Shown here piece by piece: positions 37,393 through 49,044 of a stretch of 64,000 bases of DNA (position 1 is the stretch's first letter; the number at the start of each line of letters is the position of its first letter). Below the pieces are notes generated by a model. That model was not told the DNA's origin and made no database searches. It was given only the letters and a program-made list of their open reading frames with translations. This DNA comes from Telopea speciosissima. Its lineage: Eukaryota > Streptophyta > Magnoliopsida > Proteales > Proteaceae. Position numbers and translations under genes: made by a program. The stretch lies in assembly GCF_018873765.1 (NCBI RefSeq), contig NC_057919.1, positions 62,262,484 to 62,326,483 of the forward strand, in the 5' to 3' direction.

Positions 37393-40300
37393 TTATTGAA
37401 AAAATTTCTTCAAATTTTTTGAGTTCCAAGGTCTCGGTACCTTCTTGCCCCCCGGAGTCTGCAAGCGATATGTCCCGGGGCTAGTTTGCTTGGAGACTAT
37501 GTACGGGCCTTCCCAGTTTGGTGCTAACTTTCCTTGCTCCCTTGGCTGGGATGCACTAAGCTTTTTGAGGACAAGGTCCCCATGACGGAAGTGTCGCTCT
37601 TTTACTCTTGAGTCATAGTACTTTGCCATCCTCTGTTGGTATGCCGTGTTCCAGAGTAGTGCATTTTCTCGAACTTCGTCGAGGAAGTCCAGGTTGGCTC
37701 TCAGTCCATCTTCATAGGTCTTCTCATCGAAGTTGAGCACTCGGTACGACGATGCCATAATTTCGACCGGGGCGAGGGCTTCGATCCCATAAGTGAGGCA
37801 AAAAGGGCTCTCCCCGGTTGGTGCTCTTACTGTCGTCCTATATGCCCATAGGACACTTGGGAGCTCTTCCACCCATCTTCCTTTGGCCTCATCTAACCTT
37901 CTTTTAATGCTGACGAGTAATGTTCGATTGGACACTTCTACTTGTCCATTTGCTTGTGGATGAGCTACTGAGACGGGTCGGAAGTCAATGTAGAAGTGTT
38001 CACAAAACTCTCGGAAGGCCGGGTTATTGAATTGCGTGCCATTATCTGTGATGAGCACTTTCGGTAGTCCGAACTTGTAGATGACCTTGTCTCGAAAGAA
38101 TTTCTCCATGTTCTTCTCGGTGATGGTTGCAAGGGGCTCGGCCTTGACCCATTTGATGAAATAATCGATCGCCACTACCACGTACTTCCTGTTTCCTGTT
38201 GTCGGGGTGAAATCTCCGAGAATATCCATTCCCCACATAGCGAAAGGGATTGGGCTCAGCATTGAGGTCAGCTTTGTTGCTGGTCGGCTCGGGATTGGTG
38301 CAAACAGCTGGCACTTCTCGCATGTCTTCACATACCTCATGGCCTCTTCTTGCATTCTTGGCCAATAGAATCCTTGCCGAAGTATCTTGTATGCAAGAGC
38401 TCGGCCACCCATGTGACTCCCGCATATTCCCTCATGCACCTCGGCCAAGGCATACTCAGCTCCCTTCGGTCCAAGGCATCGGAGAAGAGGGGCCAAGATT
38501 GCTCTTTTGTAGAGCACTCTGTCGATCATGGTGTACTTGGCAGCTCGGATCTTGACCTTCCTTGCTTCGTCTCGATTCTCCGGGAGCAGGTCATTCTCCA
38601 AGTAGTTGACAATGGGGTCCAACCAGGTCGACCCATCCTCTTCAATGTGCTTTACGCTTTCTTCTTGTAAGGAGGGATTCTCTAAGATCTCTATGTACAC
38701 TGATCGGCTCAGATATTGGAGGTTGGCCTCGGCCAACTTTGACAAGGAGTTAGCCGCGGCATTCTCTTTTCTCGGTATTCGAGTCATCTCAAAGTGCTCA
38801 AGTTCGGAAATTAGGTCTCGTGCTCGGCTCAGGTAAGCTATCATCCTTTCGTCTTTCGCCTCGTAGTCTCCATTGACCTGGTTGACCACGAGGTGGGAGT
38901 CTCCTCGCACCTTCAACCGCTTTACGCCCATTGCTTTACTGACTTGAAGTCCGACTAGGAGGGCTTCATACTTGGCCTCGTTGTTCGAGGTGAGAAACTT
39001 GAACCTCAGGGCATATTGGATCAGAAACCCTTCGGGGCTCACCAGGATTAGGCCGGCCCCGCTTCCTCCGGAGTTGCTTGAGCCGTCGACATTCATGGTC
39101 CAAGTTGGGTCGATCGTAGCCCCGACCTCTTCTACTATCTTTTCTTCCCCGACTTCAAGGTCGGGCCCTATGCATTCGGTGATGAAATCGATAAGGGCTT
39201 GTCCTTTTATCGTCGTCCTCGGATGATAGCTTATATCGTATTCACTTAGCTCAACCGCCCAGGTGATCAACCGTCCCGAAACGTTGGGTTTGTGCAATAT
39301 CTTCTTGAGTGGCTGGTCGGTCAGTACCGCGATCGGATGAGCTTGGAAGAACGGTCTTAGTTTCCTTGCGGCCATAACAAGAGCGAATGCTACTTTCTCA
39401 AACCCAGAGTATCTTGTCTCGGCGTCGACAAGAACGTGGCTGATGTAGTATATGGGTCTTTGAGTTTGACTTTCTTCCCTAACAAACACCGCGCTGACCG
39501 GTATAGGGGTAGCGGCTAAGTAGACTTGAAGCTCCTCTTTTGGCTCGGGTCGGCTGAGAAGAGGCGGGTTTTCCAAATATTTCTTCAACTCTTCAAAAGC
39601 TTCCTGGCATTCATCCGACCAGATGAAGTCCTTCGGGTTCCGGATATTCTTGAGGGCCTTAAAGAACGGTAGGCACTTGTCGTCCGACCTTGACATGAAT
39701 CGTGCCAACGCCGCCACTCGTCCGTTTAGCCTCTGTACTTCTTGGATCGTCCTTGGAGGGCTCATCTCTTGGATGGCCCTGATTTTTTTCGGATTGGCTT
39801 CGATGCCTCTGACAGAGACCATGAAGCCGAGGAACTTTCCCGAGGTCACGCCGAATGCACACTTGGCGGGGTTCAACTTCATTTGGTTCTTCCTCAATAC
39901 GCCAAAGGCTTCTTCCACGTCGGCCAAGTGGTGTTCGGCCTTCAAACTCTTCACTAACATGTCGTCCACGTAGACTTTCATGTTTCTTTCGATCTGCTCG
40001 CGGAATATATAGTTCACGAGCCACTGGTATGTCGCTCTGGCATTTTTCAATCCGAACGGCATGACCTTGTAGCAAAAATTTTCTTGGTCAGTTCGGAATG
40101 CCGTGTATGACTCCTCCTCATGCATCATGATTTGGTTGTAGCCGGAATACGCATCCATGAAACTCAGCATCTCGTGACCTACCGTGGCATCGATCAAGAG
40201 GTCGATTTGAGGTAGCGGGTACTCATCTTTTAGACAAGCCTTGTTGAGGTTGGTGTAGTCGACGCACATTCTCCACTTCTCGTTCGGTTTGGGGACCATG

Positions 40301-41433
40301 ACAACGTTAGCCAACTAGGTCGGGAATTTTTCTTCTCGGATGAACCCTGATCGGTAAAGCTTCTCCACCTCTTCTTTGATCGCAGTTTGTCGATCAAGTG
40401 CGTAGTTCCTTCTCTTCTGCCGAATTGGTTTTCTACCTGGATCTACGTGGAGCCGGTGTTCAGCTATATGCCTGGGTATGCCCGTCATGTCGGCAGCCGA
40501 CCAGGCAAAGATATAAGCGTTCGTCCTTAAGAAAGCTCCGAGCCGATTCCTTTGATCTTCATTCAGTAATGATCCGAGCTGGACCACCTTTGCTGGGTCA
40601 TCTTTGCTGAGATGAAATGGGGTCAGGTCTTCCATGGGTCGTCCTCTCCTCTCGATAAGCTCATCCCGCTGATCCTCGGGGAGGTGTTCGACGCACATTG
40701 CCATTCCTCGGACATTGCCTTTGTTTTGCTTGACAAAAGTAGCATAGCACTCCCGCGCCTTCTTCTGGTCTCCTCGGACCTCGTCGACACCGTTCTCGGT
40801 GGGGAACTTCATCTTCAAGTGCGTCGGGGAGATGATGGCTTGGAGAGCGGTCAATGAAGGACGGCCGAGTATGGTGTTGAAAGCCACTACCGACCGTACT
40901 ACCATGAATTTAACATGGATCGTCGCCTGGCATGGAGCTTTCCCAATCGTGACCAGCAGGTCGATTGAGCCCTTGATGGTCGCGGCAGCTCCCGAGAACC
41001 CGTGAAGTGAGGTGCCTTCTGGCTTGAGCGCTTCGTCGCCAAAGCTAAATTGTCGGTACGCGTCTAGTGACATAAGGTCCACGGATGCGTCGGTATCGAC
41101 CAATACACGATGGACGAGTCTCTTCGTAATTTCTACCTACACCACTAAAGCATCGTCATGAGGTAAACTTATACCTTCGAGGTCGGCCTCGGTGAAGGAG
41201 ATCGTCGCCGCTGGCTTGAGCTTCTTGGTGGGCATCTTGCCAACTCCGATGAACCGTGCGTTTGCCTTAGCCTTTCGAGTAGTCTCTTGCCCGGGCCCTC
41301 CGAGGATAGTGTATATGGGAGCTCCCTTGTCACTGCTTGGCCCGGACCCATCCTCTTTCTTCTCAGCTCAGACTTTATCTTCATCTCGTTCGACTCGCCT
41401 ATTTTCGGGCCTCGGCTCGGCTCTTCTTTGATC
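37393..41433 (-). pseudogene. Tat element pol: PR-RT-RH-aRNH-INT, with in-frame stops
   Basis: One minus-strand frame with TGA at 41368, TAG at 41137 and TAG at 40315; downstream of 40314 there are 973 open codons. The protease active site reads VDTDASVD, where D-T/S-G is expected (Gly to Asp). RT has VDYTNLNKA, VMPFGLKNA and YVDD (near 39970). The first RNase H has YLAATPIPVSAVF, without the usual first aspartate. The second, archaeal-type RNase H has MNVDGSS, NNEAKYEA and VRGDSHLVV, but NAAANSLSKLA where an Asp is expected before the last helix. Integrase has the H2C2 zinc region, MDILGDF, ITDNGTQF and the GQVEVSNRT glutamate, ending with a GPY/F-like WEGPYIV. The TAG at 40315 sits where relatives have Trp. 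Confidence 0.93.
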
Positions 41434-43438
41434 CTACTCTTCAGGCCACTGACCCCCACACTCTTCACGGTCTCCTTTGACATATCGCTTCAAATGGCCC
41501 GCTTTTATCAGCTCTTTGAATTCTCTTTTCAGCTGATAACAATCCTCAGTGTCGTGACCGGTGTCCTTGTGGAACTGACAATATTTGTTCGGATTCTGAG
41601 ATGACCCCGCTTGCATCAATCGGGGTCGGCGGATGTACTCACCGTCCTGTATTTGCATCAAAATCTCCTTACGCGAGGTATTCAGTGGGATGTAATCGGG
41701 GCTCCGAGCTCGATCCGACCTGTCGGTTCGACGATCCATCCTGGGCCATTTGTCTTCCCTACGGTCGTCTGTTGTCGGCCTTTTCTTGTCGGGGTGGCCT
41801 TCGTTTCCCTTCCGAGCCTGGAGGACCTCGGCTATATTTGCAAGTTCATTGCATCTCTTCAAGAGCTCGGCCAGGTTTCTGGTCGGCTTCTGGGCCAAGT
41901 CCTTGATGAGGTCCATGTCGATAACCCCGTTGCTCATAGCCATATGGGTCGTGGCCTCATCCAAATCCTTGATGTCTAATGATTCCTTGTTGAAGCGGGA
42001 GGCGAAAGCTCGGATTGACTCGTTGGGCCTTTGCTTCACGCTGAGGAGGTTGACCGTTGTCTTCTTGTGTTTCATACTACTCTGGAAGCGCGTGACGAAG
42101 GCTCGACAGAGTTGAGCGAAGCTTGTTATGGAGTTCAGCGGCAACCAGGAGAACCATGAGGTCGCCGCGCCCTTGAGGGATACAGAGAAGGCTCGACAAG
42201 AAACGATCTCGGTTCCCCCATACATGGTCATCATCGCATTAAAGTAGTTGATGTGATTCGTTGGGTCGGTCGTCCCATCATATTGGTCGAATGGGGGGAG
42301 GTTTGAACCCGATCGGTAGCGGCGCGGTCATGATCTCAGGAGGATATGGGTGACGCCCGACCAGCGAATAGGCGTCTGGGGTCGGTTGTTTCTTCAACCC
42401 GTCCACTTGCTCCACCAAGTCTCGTAGCCATCTCTCCAGCTCGATTTCAGGTGCTCGGCCAACCGGCTCATCCACCCGATACAAATTATTTTGCTCGCTC
42501 GGCCTAAGTCGACCATTTGGCTCCTCAGCCCGAGGTCGGTAGGCTCAGTCATCCTGTTATGGTCGACCGTTCTGGTCAGCTCGATCTGCGCCATCCTTCC
42601 TTGTTCTTCTTTCCTCCTGGAAGTTGGACCCACGGGGGCTCCCCTGTTGTTCTTCTCGGGGAGGCGAGCTTTGACGCCGGGGGGTATGATGAGATCCTTC
42701 TCCTTGTCTCGTAGCGCGTCTTTCATTCGGCTCTTTCCCTTGTTCTCGGACTCTCCTCGGCTGTCCGTCCTCTCCGAGTCGTCCAGAGAATACCGACCTC
42801 CTCGCTACCAAGCCCGCTGGTTTGATTTCCTACCCTGTTCCCGGGCTTCGACGATGCTCTTGCTCATCCCGTCGAGCGCCTCTGCTAGGGCGCGAAGGAG
42901 GAGTCTTCTGACGAGACGGGTGTGAGGACGCGGCTCGGCTAGGCTCGGCCCTACGCCGACCACCATTTTGCTGTAAGTTTCTCTCTGCGCGGATCGGGGC
43001 TGGAGGGGGCGCGACCAGTGGTTGGCCCATCAGCCCGCCTCGGGCCATCTGGTTCATGAAGGTACGCAGCATCTCGTTGGTATGGAGCATCTGCAACTGC
43101 AAGTCCATAACTTGTCGATTATTTGTCGGAGCTTCGGGGTCCAAACTCTCCGGTAAGGGCGGCGGTGCAGGTAGGCCTAGCCCGCCCAAGTTTGGCTCGG
43201 CCTGTACCCGGTCAGTCGCAGCTGTAGCTAGCACATCTCCCCCATTCCCACCCTCTGGTGGGGGAATGGGACTGATCATGGTGCCCATGATGGGCTGCGC
43301 ACCCCCTACTCGAGGGGGTCTTCTATTTATCCCGTACCGCCAGGCTTCGGGGGGCGGTGATCGCCTCGTCTGCCCAACGGGCTGTGGCTCGTCTGTACGG
43401 GAAGTCGAGCCATGCTGCCCTGATCTCGTGTGCACCAT
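41434..43438 (-). pseudogene. Tat element gag, frameshifted and with stops
   Basis: The probable start is ATG at 43438 (MVHTRSGQHGS), 49 bases inside the PBS. A Pro/Arg-rich N-terminal part is followed by TAPLPIGFKPPP, then the retrotransposon-gag domain (FSVSLKGAATSWFSWLP, FVTRFQSS, NESIRAFASRFNKES) and a zinc knuckle of the form C-x2-H-x4-H-x4-C (CQFHKDTGHDTEDC), the variant found in Tat elements. Breaks are TAG at 42830, TAA at 42557, TGA at 42545, a one-base expansion of a G-run (C-run in gag) at 42293-42298 that changes frame, and TAG at 41434. All nonsense codons fit C-to-T or G-to-A change. Confidence 0.88.
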
Positions 43439-43486
43439 TATTGTTGCTCTTGAAGTTGGTAGAAACGACGATGGCCTGCTGATGTC

Positions 43487-43509
43487 GTTCCCATAAACGG
43501 CACCAAATC
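43487..43509 (-). promoter_or_regulatory. Primer-binding site
   Basis: Directly after the 5' LTR the minus strand reads GATTTGGTGCCGTTTATGGG, the tRNA-complementary start typical of plant gypsy elements (TTTGGCGCCG-like, with C-to-T at the CpG). Which tRNA is used was not established. Confidence 0.8.
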
Positions 43510-44239
43510 TGTTGCGGGTGAAAACCTCTGATGCTCGGTTCGCCCACGGATGAGCCTGCAAAAACCAAGCGATGAGCACAAGAGAGCCTGTGTGGCTCTG
43601 GCCAAGGACTCTCCGACACTCAAGTCAGGTCTCCAATGCAACAGCGTAACTGCGTAGTGAAAGCAAGATGAGGAATGGTGCTCCATACCTGGGTATTTAT
43701 AGAGTGAGGATGAGATGAGGCGGTTGGGAGAGTCCTCGTATGGTAGGAGTCCTTCTTTTGGAAGGCTCCCTCGCGTAGAGCGGAGTAGAGAGCTATTTTC
43801 GGGGTCGGGCTCTTATTAAGGTAAGAGTCCATGTAAAGTGTGATTTCGTACTGCGCTGGGATCGCGGCTCGATCCTTATCCCGTGATTCTTGGGATGTGC
43901 TGACACGGCCCCGCGATCCCCGGTGGGGTGCTATGGTAGCCTCTGTGGAGGAGGGCTCGGCCTGGTCGGGCGGCCTTAACAGTCACCTCGGCCTGGGAGG
44001 TCGGCCCGAACAGTTGGTCTTGGCAGTCAGCTCGGCCAGGGGTTTATGGCTGACCTGTGTGAGCTCGGCTTGAAGCTCGACCTCAGCCACTGGCTAGCTT
44101 GCGCGAGTCTGGCTCTGTCAGGTGACTTATTGGAGATGGGGTCGGCCCGGTTTCCTGCTTGGCTCAATTCGGTTCTCGGACTGAGGTCAGGTCGGCAATG
44201 TGGCAGCCTCTGATTGGTGGGGTGTTTTATGCCTCATCA
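43510..44239 (-). repeat. 5' LTR of the Tat element
   Basis: 730 bp, from TGATGAGGCAT (44239) to CGCAACA (43510) on minus, with intact TG...CA ends. TATAAATA on minus at 43694-43701 is the likely core promoter for gag-pol transcription. Confidence 0.95.
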
Positions 44240-44244
44240 GGTCC

Positions 44245-45100
44245 ATATTTTCCAACAGTTGAAATTGAAAAACAAAAAAAGAAAAAGAGATTCTTTACAA
44301 AGAGTCAGGTTCCCAAATGCCTCTTTGTTTTATTTTTTTAGGAAATTCATAATACCATTAACCTTAACTATAAGGTTTGAATTTCCCAAAATATCTCATT
44401 TTGAAAAATAAATAAATAAAAGAATATATATGACAACCATAAAATTATAAGAATTGAACAAGAGTAGGACTTTTCATGGGTAATTCTAACACATTGAATG
44501 ATATTTTTGTTTTTGGATACTTTTGTCCTTTTATAAATCCCAAGAAAAAAAATGCTTTAAAGAGGGGTTATGATAGATTTTGTTTGGGGTGTAGATATAA
44601 AAGTTAAAATTTTGGGTTTTTCACGAGTCTTCTATTGATAGTTTTTTTACAATATTCCTCACTCATTCCTCTTGTCCCCCCTCTCCAAACAAAGAAAAAA
44701 AAAATAGAGAATGCATATTCAGTGGATTCAAGGTATTCAAGTATGGGATTGTCTAAATGACACATTTATAGGTGTATTTAGGACTAATTGACACCTTTTG
44801 TTTGATCCTTAACTAGTTCTCATAAGTTTTTTTAAGTAAGGGGTGAAAAAAGTTTTCAAACAGAATTTGAAAGTGATTTATCATTATGTCATTATCAAAA
44901 GTTGTGATTGTCTTGTACATTTTTTTGAATGCACATGTGAAATGACATGATTTACCCTCACTGAAAAACTAAAGTGTGATACTAAAAGGGCAAAAAAAAT
45001 ATGGTTAAAAATTATTTGACACATTCTGATGTGTCATTAAGAAAAACCCCATCAAGTATTAAGTTCAAGATTGGACACGTAGTCTTATCTACAATAGAGA
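44245..45100. other. Intergenic, no gene recognised
   Basis: AT-rich sequence right of the Tat insertion. It has no LINE coding remnants, so the LINE at 28.6-32.9 kb was already 5'-truncated near the Tat target site. Confidence 0.45.
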
Positions 45101-45106
45101 GTTTTA

Positions 45107-45230
45107 AAGCGCAAGTTGCGCCAGACACATGGGGGGTGGGCAAATTGACCGCCCCGCCCCTCTAAATGGCAGAAATACTAATCCTATATGTCTGGATGCA
45201 GCTTGCACTACGGCACAAAGAACATCGACC
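45107..45230. mobile_element. MULE-type MITE copy 2 (degenerate)
   Basis: 'ccagacacatggggggtggg' and the inverse 'tatgtctggatgcagcttgc ... ggcacaaagaacatc' belong to the same family as 12236-12371, 51738-51900 and 60754-60923. The left end is eroded and no TSD was found. Confidence 0.6.
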
Positions 45231-45429
45231 CTATATATATACACACACACAAAAGAGAGAGAGAGAGAGAGAGAAAGAGGGATCAACATCATGAATGGAG
45301 GAGTATCACACTATCACATAGCAATAGATGGGTTTTTGACAACCAACTTGGATGTAGCTTGGGTGACAAAGACTTACACATGATGAACAGGATCCACACA
45401 CAATACAAAAACATATTCCATCACCTGTT

Positions 45430-45845
45430 GAGTTCTACTTGAACTTCGATACCCAGGACTCCAGCATCTTAATCACAGATGGTAGTTATAACCCAACCTC
45501 AAAACAGGGAGGATGGGGATATGTCATAATCCACAATCATGAATTATTTGCATCGTCTATGAATTATGGAAATGCAGGGACAACCCAGAAACAGAGCTCA
45601 GAGGACTCAAAGAACGAATCCAAAAAACACTTTTACTGGAATGCAGGAAATTGATGATTTGGGCAGATTCTAAAGAGCTGAAAAATTGGGTGACTTACCC
45701 AGATGCACATCTGTGGCCTTGGGAACTTTATCATCTCCTTTTTTATATTAAAACCTTTTATGACTTATTTCAATCTGTAACTATTGTTAAACAATTGAGA
45801 CATCTTATTCAGCCAGCCCATAATCTGGCACATATATTATGCTAG
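45430..45845 (+). pseudogene. LINE RNase H fragment
   Basis: ILITDGSYNPTSKQGGWGYVII, then, after a frame change near 45580, ELRGLKERIQKTLLLECRK and MMIWADSKELKNWV. This is the RVT_3-type RNase H found at the C-terminus of plant LINEs (DGS at the first catalytic Asp, ADSKELKNWV at a later one). It ends at TAG 45843. It is isolated from any RT and is probably a 5'-truncated insertion on plus. Confidence 0.65.
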
Positions 45846-46793
45846 GACAGAACAATTATCATCGGATTGTATGACAAATAATATTGCTATTATGTTCTAA
45901 TTAAGTTTTCTTTCATCAATATATATATATATATAACTATCACATATCCGTTAAATATCAAATTTGAAATTCAAATTCATATGGTCCACCTTATATTGTA
46001 TATTTTTCCTGTTGATGTACACAAAAACAACCCATTAATGGGCGATTGACATGTGGTAGAAAACCACTCAAAAGAAATAACTACACCAAAGCTAATATAT
46101 CCCATTCAAAATCGGATTCATTGGTAGTAGAACCTTGACATAGGAAACGTAGGTACAAGATAAAGCATTCAACAAATCATCAAGCTATTGCTCTTTTTGT
46201 ACCTCCTCTTACTGTTGTTGTGGTTTACAATCCACTCGGGTTGAGATGATCCATATTCCAAATCAGGTTATGGCTCATGAAATGGTGCAAATTAATCTAC
46301 ATCACAGGATCTTTTTATGCCACGTGTCACACAAGGAAAGTGGTATTACTGGGAATTGCCCGATTAAGGAATTGATGAGGATTTTTATCCGAGCCACCAT
46401 ATACCGAAATTCCTCTTGGCCTGTAATGAGGCCCATTGGCCCAGGGTGTTAAATGGTTGATTCGATCCGGTTTGCCTTTTATGGCCTACCAAGCGGACTT
46501 TTTTATCCACTTTTCCTCTCATTCCCCCCCCCCCCCACCCACCCATTCAGACAGTGAACAAATTCCTCTTGACCTGTTATGAGGTAGATGAGGCCCATGG
46601 GTGTCAAATGCTTGGTTCGATCCGGTTTTTTACCGGGCTGAACTGATATTGGGTTGGATTGGGCCAATCCGAAGCCAACTCAATAAGGGAAGGTTCAATA
46701 CTATATTTTATCCGGTTTGATTTCTTTGTTTTTTTTCAAGTTTTTATCATTTTTTATATCAAGTTTGGTCCGGTTCGATTTTGGTTTATCATA

Positions 46794-46859
<66 letters not shown>

Positions 46860-47566
46860 AACAATTATGGGATAAAATGGGCTTTTCTGGTTTTTTTGTT
46901 TGTATCACTTTTTTTTTATTGGTTTTGTATGGATTTTTGTCCGGTTTTTAGTTTTGATCCGATTTTTTCTTGGTCCGATGTAATCCATTTTTCAACTGAT
47001 TTCATAATACACCAAATCAGTCTGGTTCAGATTTGTTGTATCAGGTTCGATCAGTCTGATCTTTTTTTAACGTAAACAAATGGACGGTGCCCTAATTTGC
47101 TGTTTTCTAAATTGTTTTTTAATTTGCCTTTTTTGGTAATTATTCATGTAATAATAAAATGTGATGTTTTCAAAAATCACAAAATAAATATGAACCATCT
47201 ATTTTTATAAATTTTTTAATCTAAACCGTCTATTCTCATGCAAAGTTGGGAAAATAATATATAGAGTACTAATACATATGATTGTATATATCCGAGATGT
47301 GTGTCAATACAAAAGAGGGTATTTGATTGTATTAAACTCTAAAGTTTGACATGTGCATAGTTAATTTTTCTTGGGAAAATTGCATTTTCCATGGCTCCAT
47401 TAAGATAAGCTTAGAGAAACGATCATTGAATAGGTAGATGTCATCAAATATGGATTTCCATCTGTGTGAATTGGACTGGGTTCAGGCTCCATTTGGTTCA
47501 AATTTTAATTTACCCAACTTCGACCCAACCCAATTGCACTCTTAGTTCCATCAAACCATAAGGTTA
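45846..47566. other. Intergenic, low complexity
   Basis: No gene recognised. 46440-47080 is rich in degenerate 'ggttcgatccggttt' phrases of old hAT-type MITEs, and 46793-46853 is a (TA)n microsatellite. The apparent 138-residue hydrophobic reading at 46659-47075 is a translation of these simple repeats. Confidence 0.45.
46793..46853. repeat. (TA)n microsatellite
   Basis: About 60 bases of almost uninterrupted TA dinucleotide. Confidence 0.95.
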
Positions 47567-47943
47567 AGGGTGTCAATTGGTTCGGTTTGATTTTTTTTGT
47601 TTTGTTTTTTATTCGATTCAAGATATAATATGTAAAAATCGAAACCAAATAATTATTCCTAACTTCAAAACAAAACGGGACTGAATCAGTTTGGTTTTAT
47701 TTGGTTTTTATTTTTTATTTACTTTTTTTTGCGGTTTCATTTGGTTTGTATACAGTCCAAGATAATTCGGTTCAAATTCGATTTGAGTGGAAACAACCTA
47801 ATGAGACAAATATAGTTAGGAAAGAAATAAAACCGATTTGAATTTTCACTTTTAGAAACAAAACCGATTTGAATTTCCTATTCGATTCGTATTCAAACTG
47901 CAAATTTCGATTTCAATTTTTTATTCTGATTCCAAATTGACAC
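47567..47943. mobile_element. hAT-like MITE (tentative)
   Basis: It starts GGGTGTCAATTGGTTCGG and ends ccaaattgacac, a short terminal inverted repeat common in plant hAT MITEs, with an interior of 'cgaaaccaaata'/'ttggtttt' phrases. No 8 bp duplication was confirmed. Confidence 0.4.
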
Positions 47944-48298
47944 GAGCCGCACATAGAAACTTTTAGAATCGACACTCAAGCACGGTCGTGTGTGCACGAA
48001 ACCTTGTGCCATAAAAACTAGCAAAAAGATATATGAAATTTGGACTACTTATAGATCGGATGCAAGCCATTTAATTGAATTTTGATCCAACATATATGTA
48101 AAAATCCTCTTCTTATCACTTGAATGGGAGAAAATAAAGAAAAAGGAAGTGAAAGTGTGGATCATTGGGCCATTAGAGGAGTGCTGCTCTTTTATTTATT
48201 TTTTTCCTTTATCACTCACCAAACTTCTCTAATTACTAAACAAAAGATTTACACAAACCAAACTTCTCTAATTACTAAACAAAAGGTTTACACAAACT

Positions 48299-49040
48299 TG
48301 TTTGGGTTCCACGTGGAAGGCGGAAATAATAAAGCACACATCAAATGTAAGTAGCTAGATGTGGAGACTTATAGGTATTTTGACACCCTCTCCTTAACGG
48401 CTAACTTTTAAAGATGAGTTCTACTGAAGTTCCCTATAAGTGGTATTAGAGGCAGGGCACGACAACTCCAGCGTGCTCCCAAAGATGCATAAAAATCTTG
48501 CAGAGAAGATCTCAATCCCCACATATGCTCCCGTGTTGAGGGAAAGATTTTTAGCTTTTTATGCGAAAGCAATTATAAAGAAATTATCTGACATCATATA
48601 TACGGACTTAGGCACCCTCTCCTTAATGGCTAGTTTTTAAGGATGAATTCTACCTAAGTCCCAAACAAGTGGTATCAAAGCCAAGGTTGTGACCATGCCA
48701 ACATGGCAACCTGGTGTATCTCCAAAGATGAAGTTTAAAAATATCTTGGTTGCTCCCACTTGGATAAGAAGATTGTTGGGGTTCCACACGAAAGGTAAAG
48801 ATAATCTCACATTGTAACCTAAAGTAGAGACCTATAGGTTGTTGGACACCCTCTCTTTAACAGCTAGCCTTAGGCAATCCTTTAAAGATCTATGTTGCTC
48901 CTGCGTGGTGAGAGATATTGTTGGGGTTCAACATAGAAGATGAAAATAATAATCTCACATTGCATGTGAATAACCGATGTGAAGACTTATAAGGTACTTG
49001 GGCACCCTCTCCTTAACTGCTAGCCTTCGGTAATCCTTCA
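48299..49040 (+). repeat. Degenerate LTR-like units with tRNA-Met-type PBS motifs
   Basis: LTR-like starts 'tgttggggttccac' recur at about 48299, 48774 and 48919, and LTR-like ends 'ccctctccttaa...aagtccc' are followed by 'tggtattagagg' (48441) and 'tggtatcaaagcc' (48670). These match the initiator-tRNA primer site TGGTATCAGAGC of small LTR elements. The unit B counterpart is about 57.96-58.70 kb. No coding domain, so probably TRIM-like debris. Confidence 0.55.
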
Positions 49041-49044
49041 AGAT

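Larger units (their letters stand above)
32939..44239 (-). mobile_element. Complete Ty3/gypsy LTR retrotransposon, Tat lineage (11.3 kb)
   Basis: LTRs at 32939-33681 and 43510-44239 enclose, on minus, a PBS, gag, protease, reverse transcriptase, RNase H, a second archaeal-type RNase H and integrase, then a long 3' region with an antisense gene on plus. GGTCC flanks the element at 32934-32938 and 44240-44244, a 5 bp target-site duplication. The dual RNase H order plus a long 3' region with extra ORF and tandem repeats defines the plant Tat clade. By hand count the LTRs differ at roughly 30 of 730 positions, nearly all transitions, plus one 13 bp indel, so the insertion is not recent. It is disabled by at least seven gag-pol nonsense codons and a frameshift. 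Confidence 0.95.

Noticed and set aside
37393-40314. 973-codon frame as a domesticated host gene
   Set aside because: It is the RT-to-integrase part of a retrotransposon with both LTRs, a PBS, a polypurine tract and a TSD, and it has upstream stops.
46659-47075. 138-codon frame that looks like a membrane protein
   Set aside because: The hydrophobic run (YIYIYI) is the (TA)n microsatellite and T-rich flanks.
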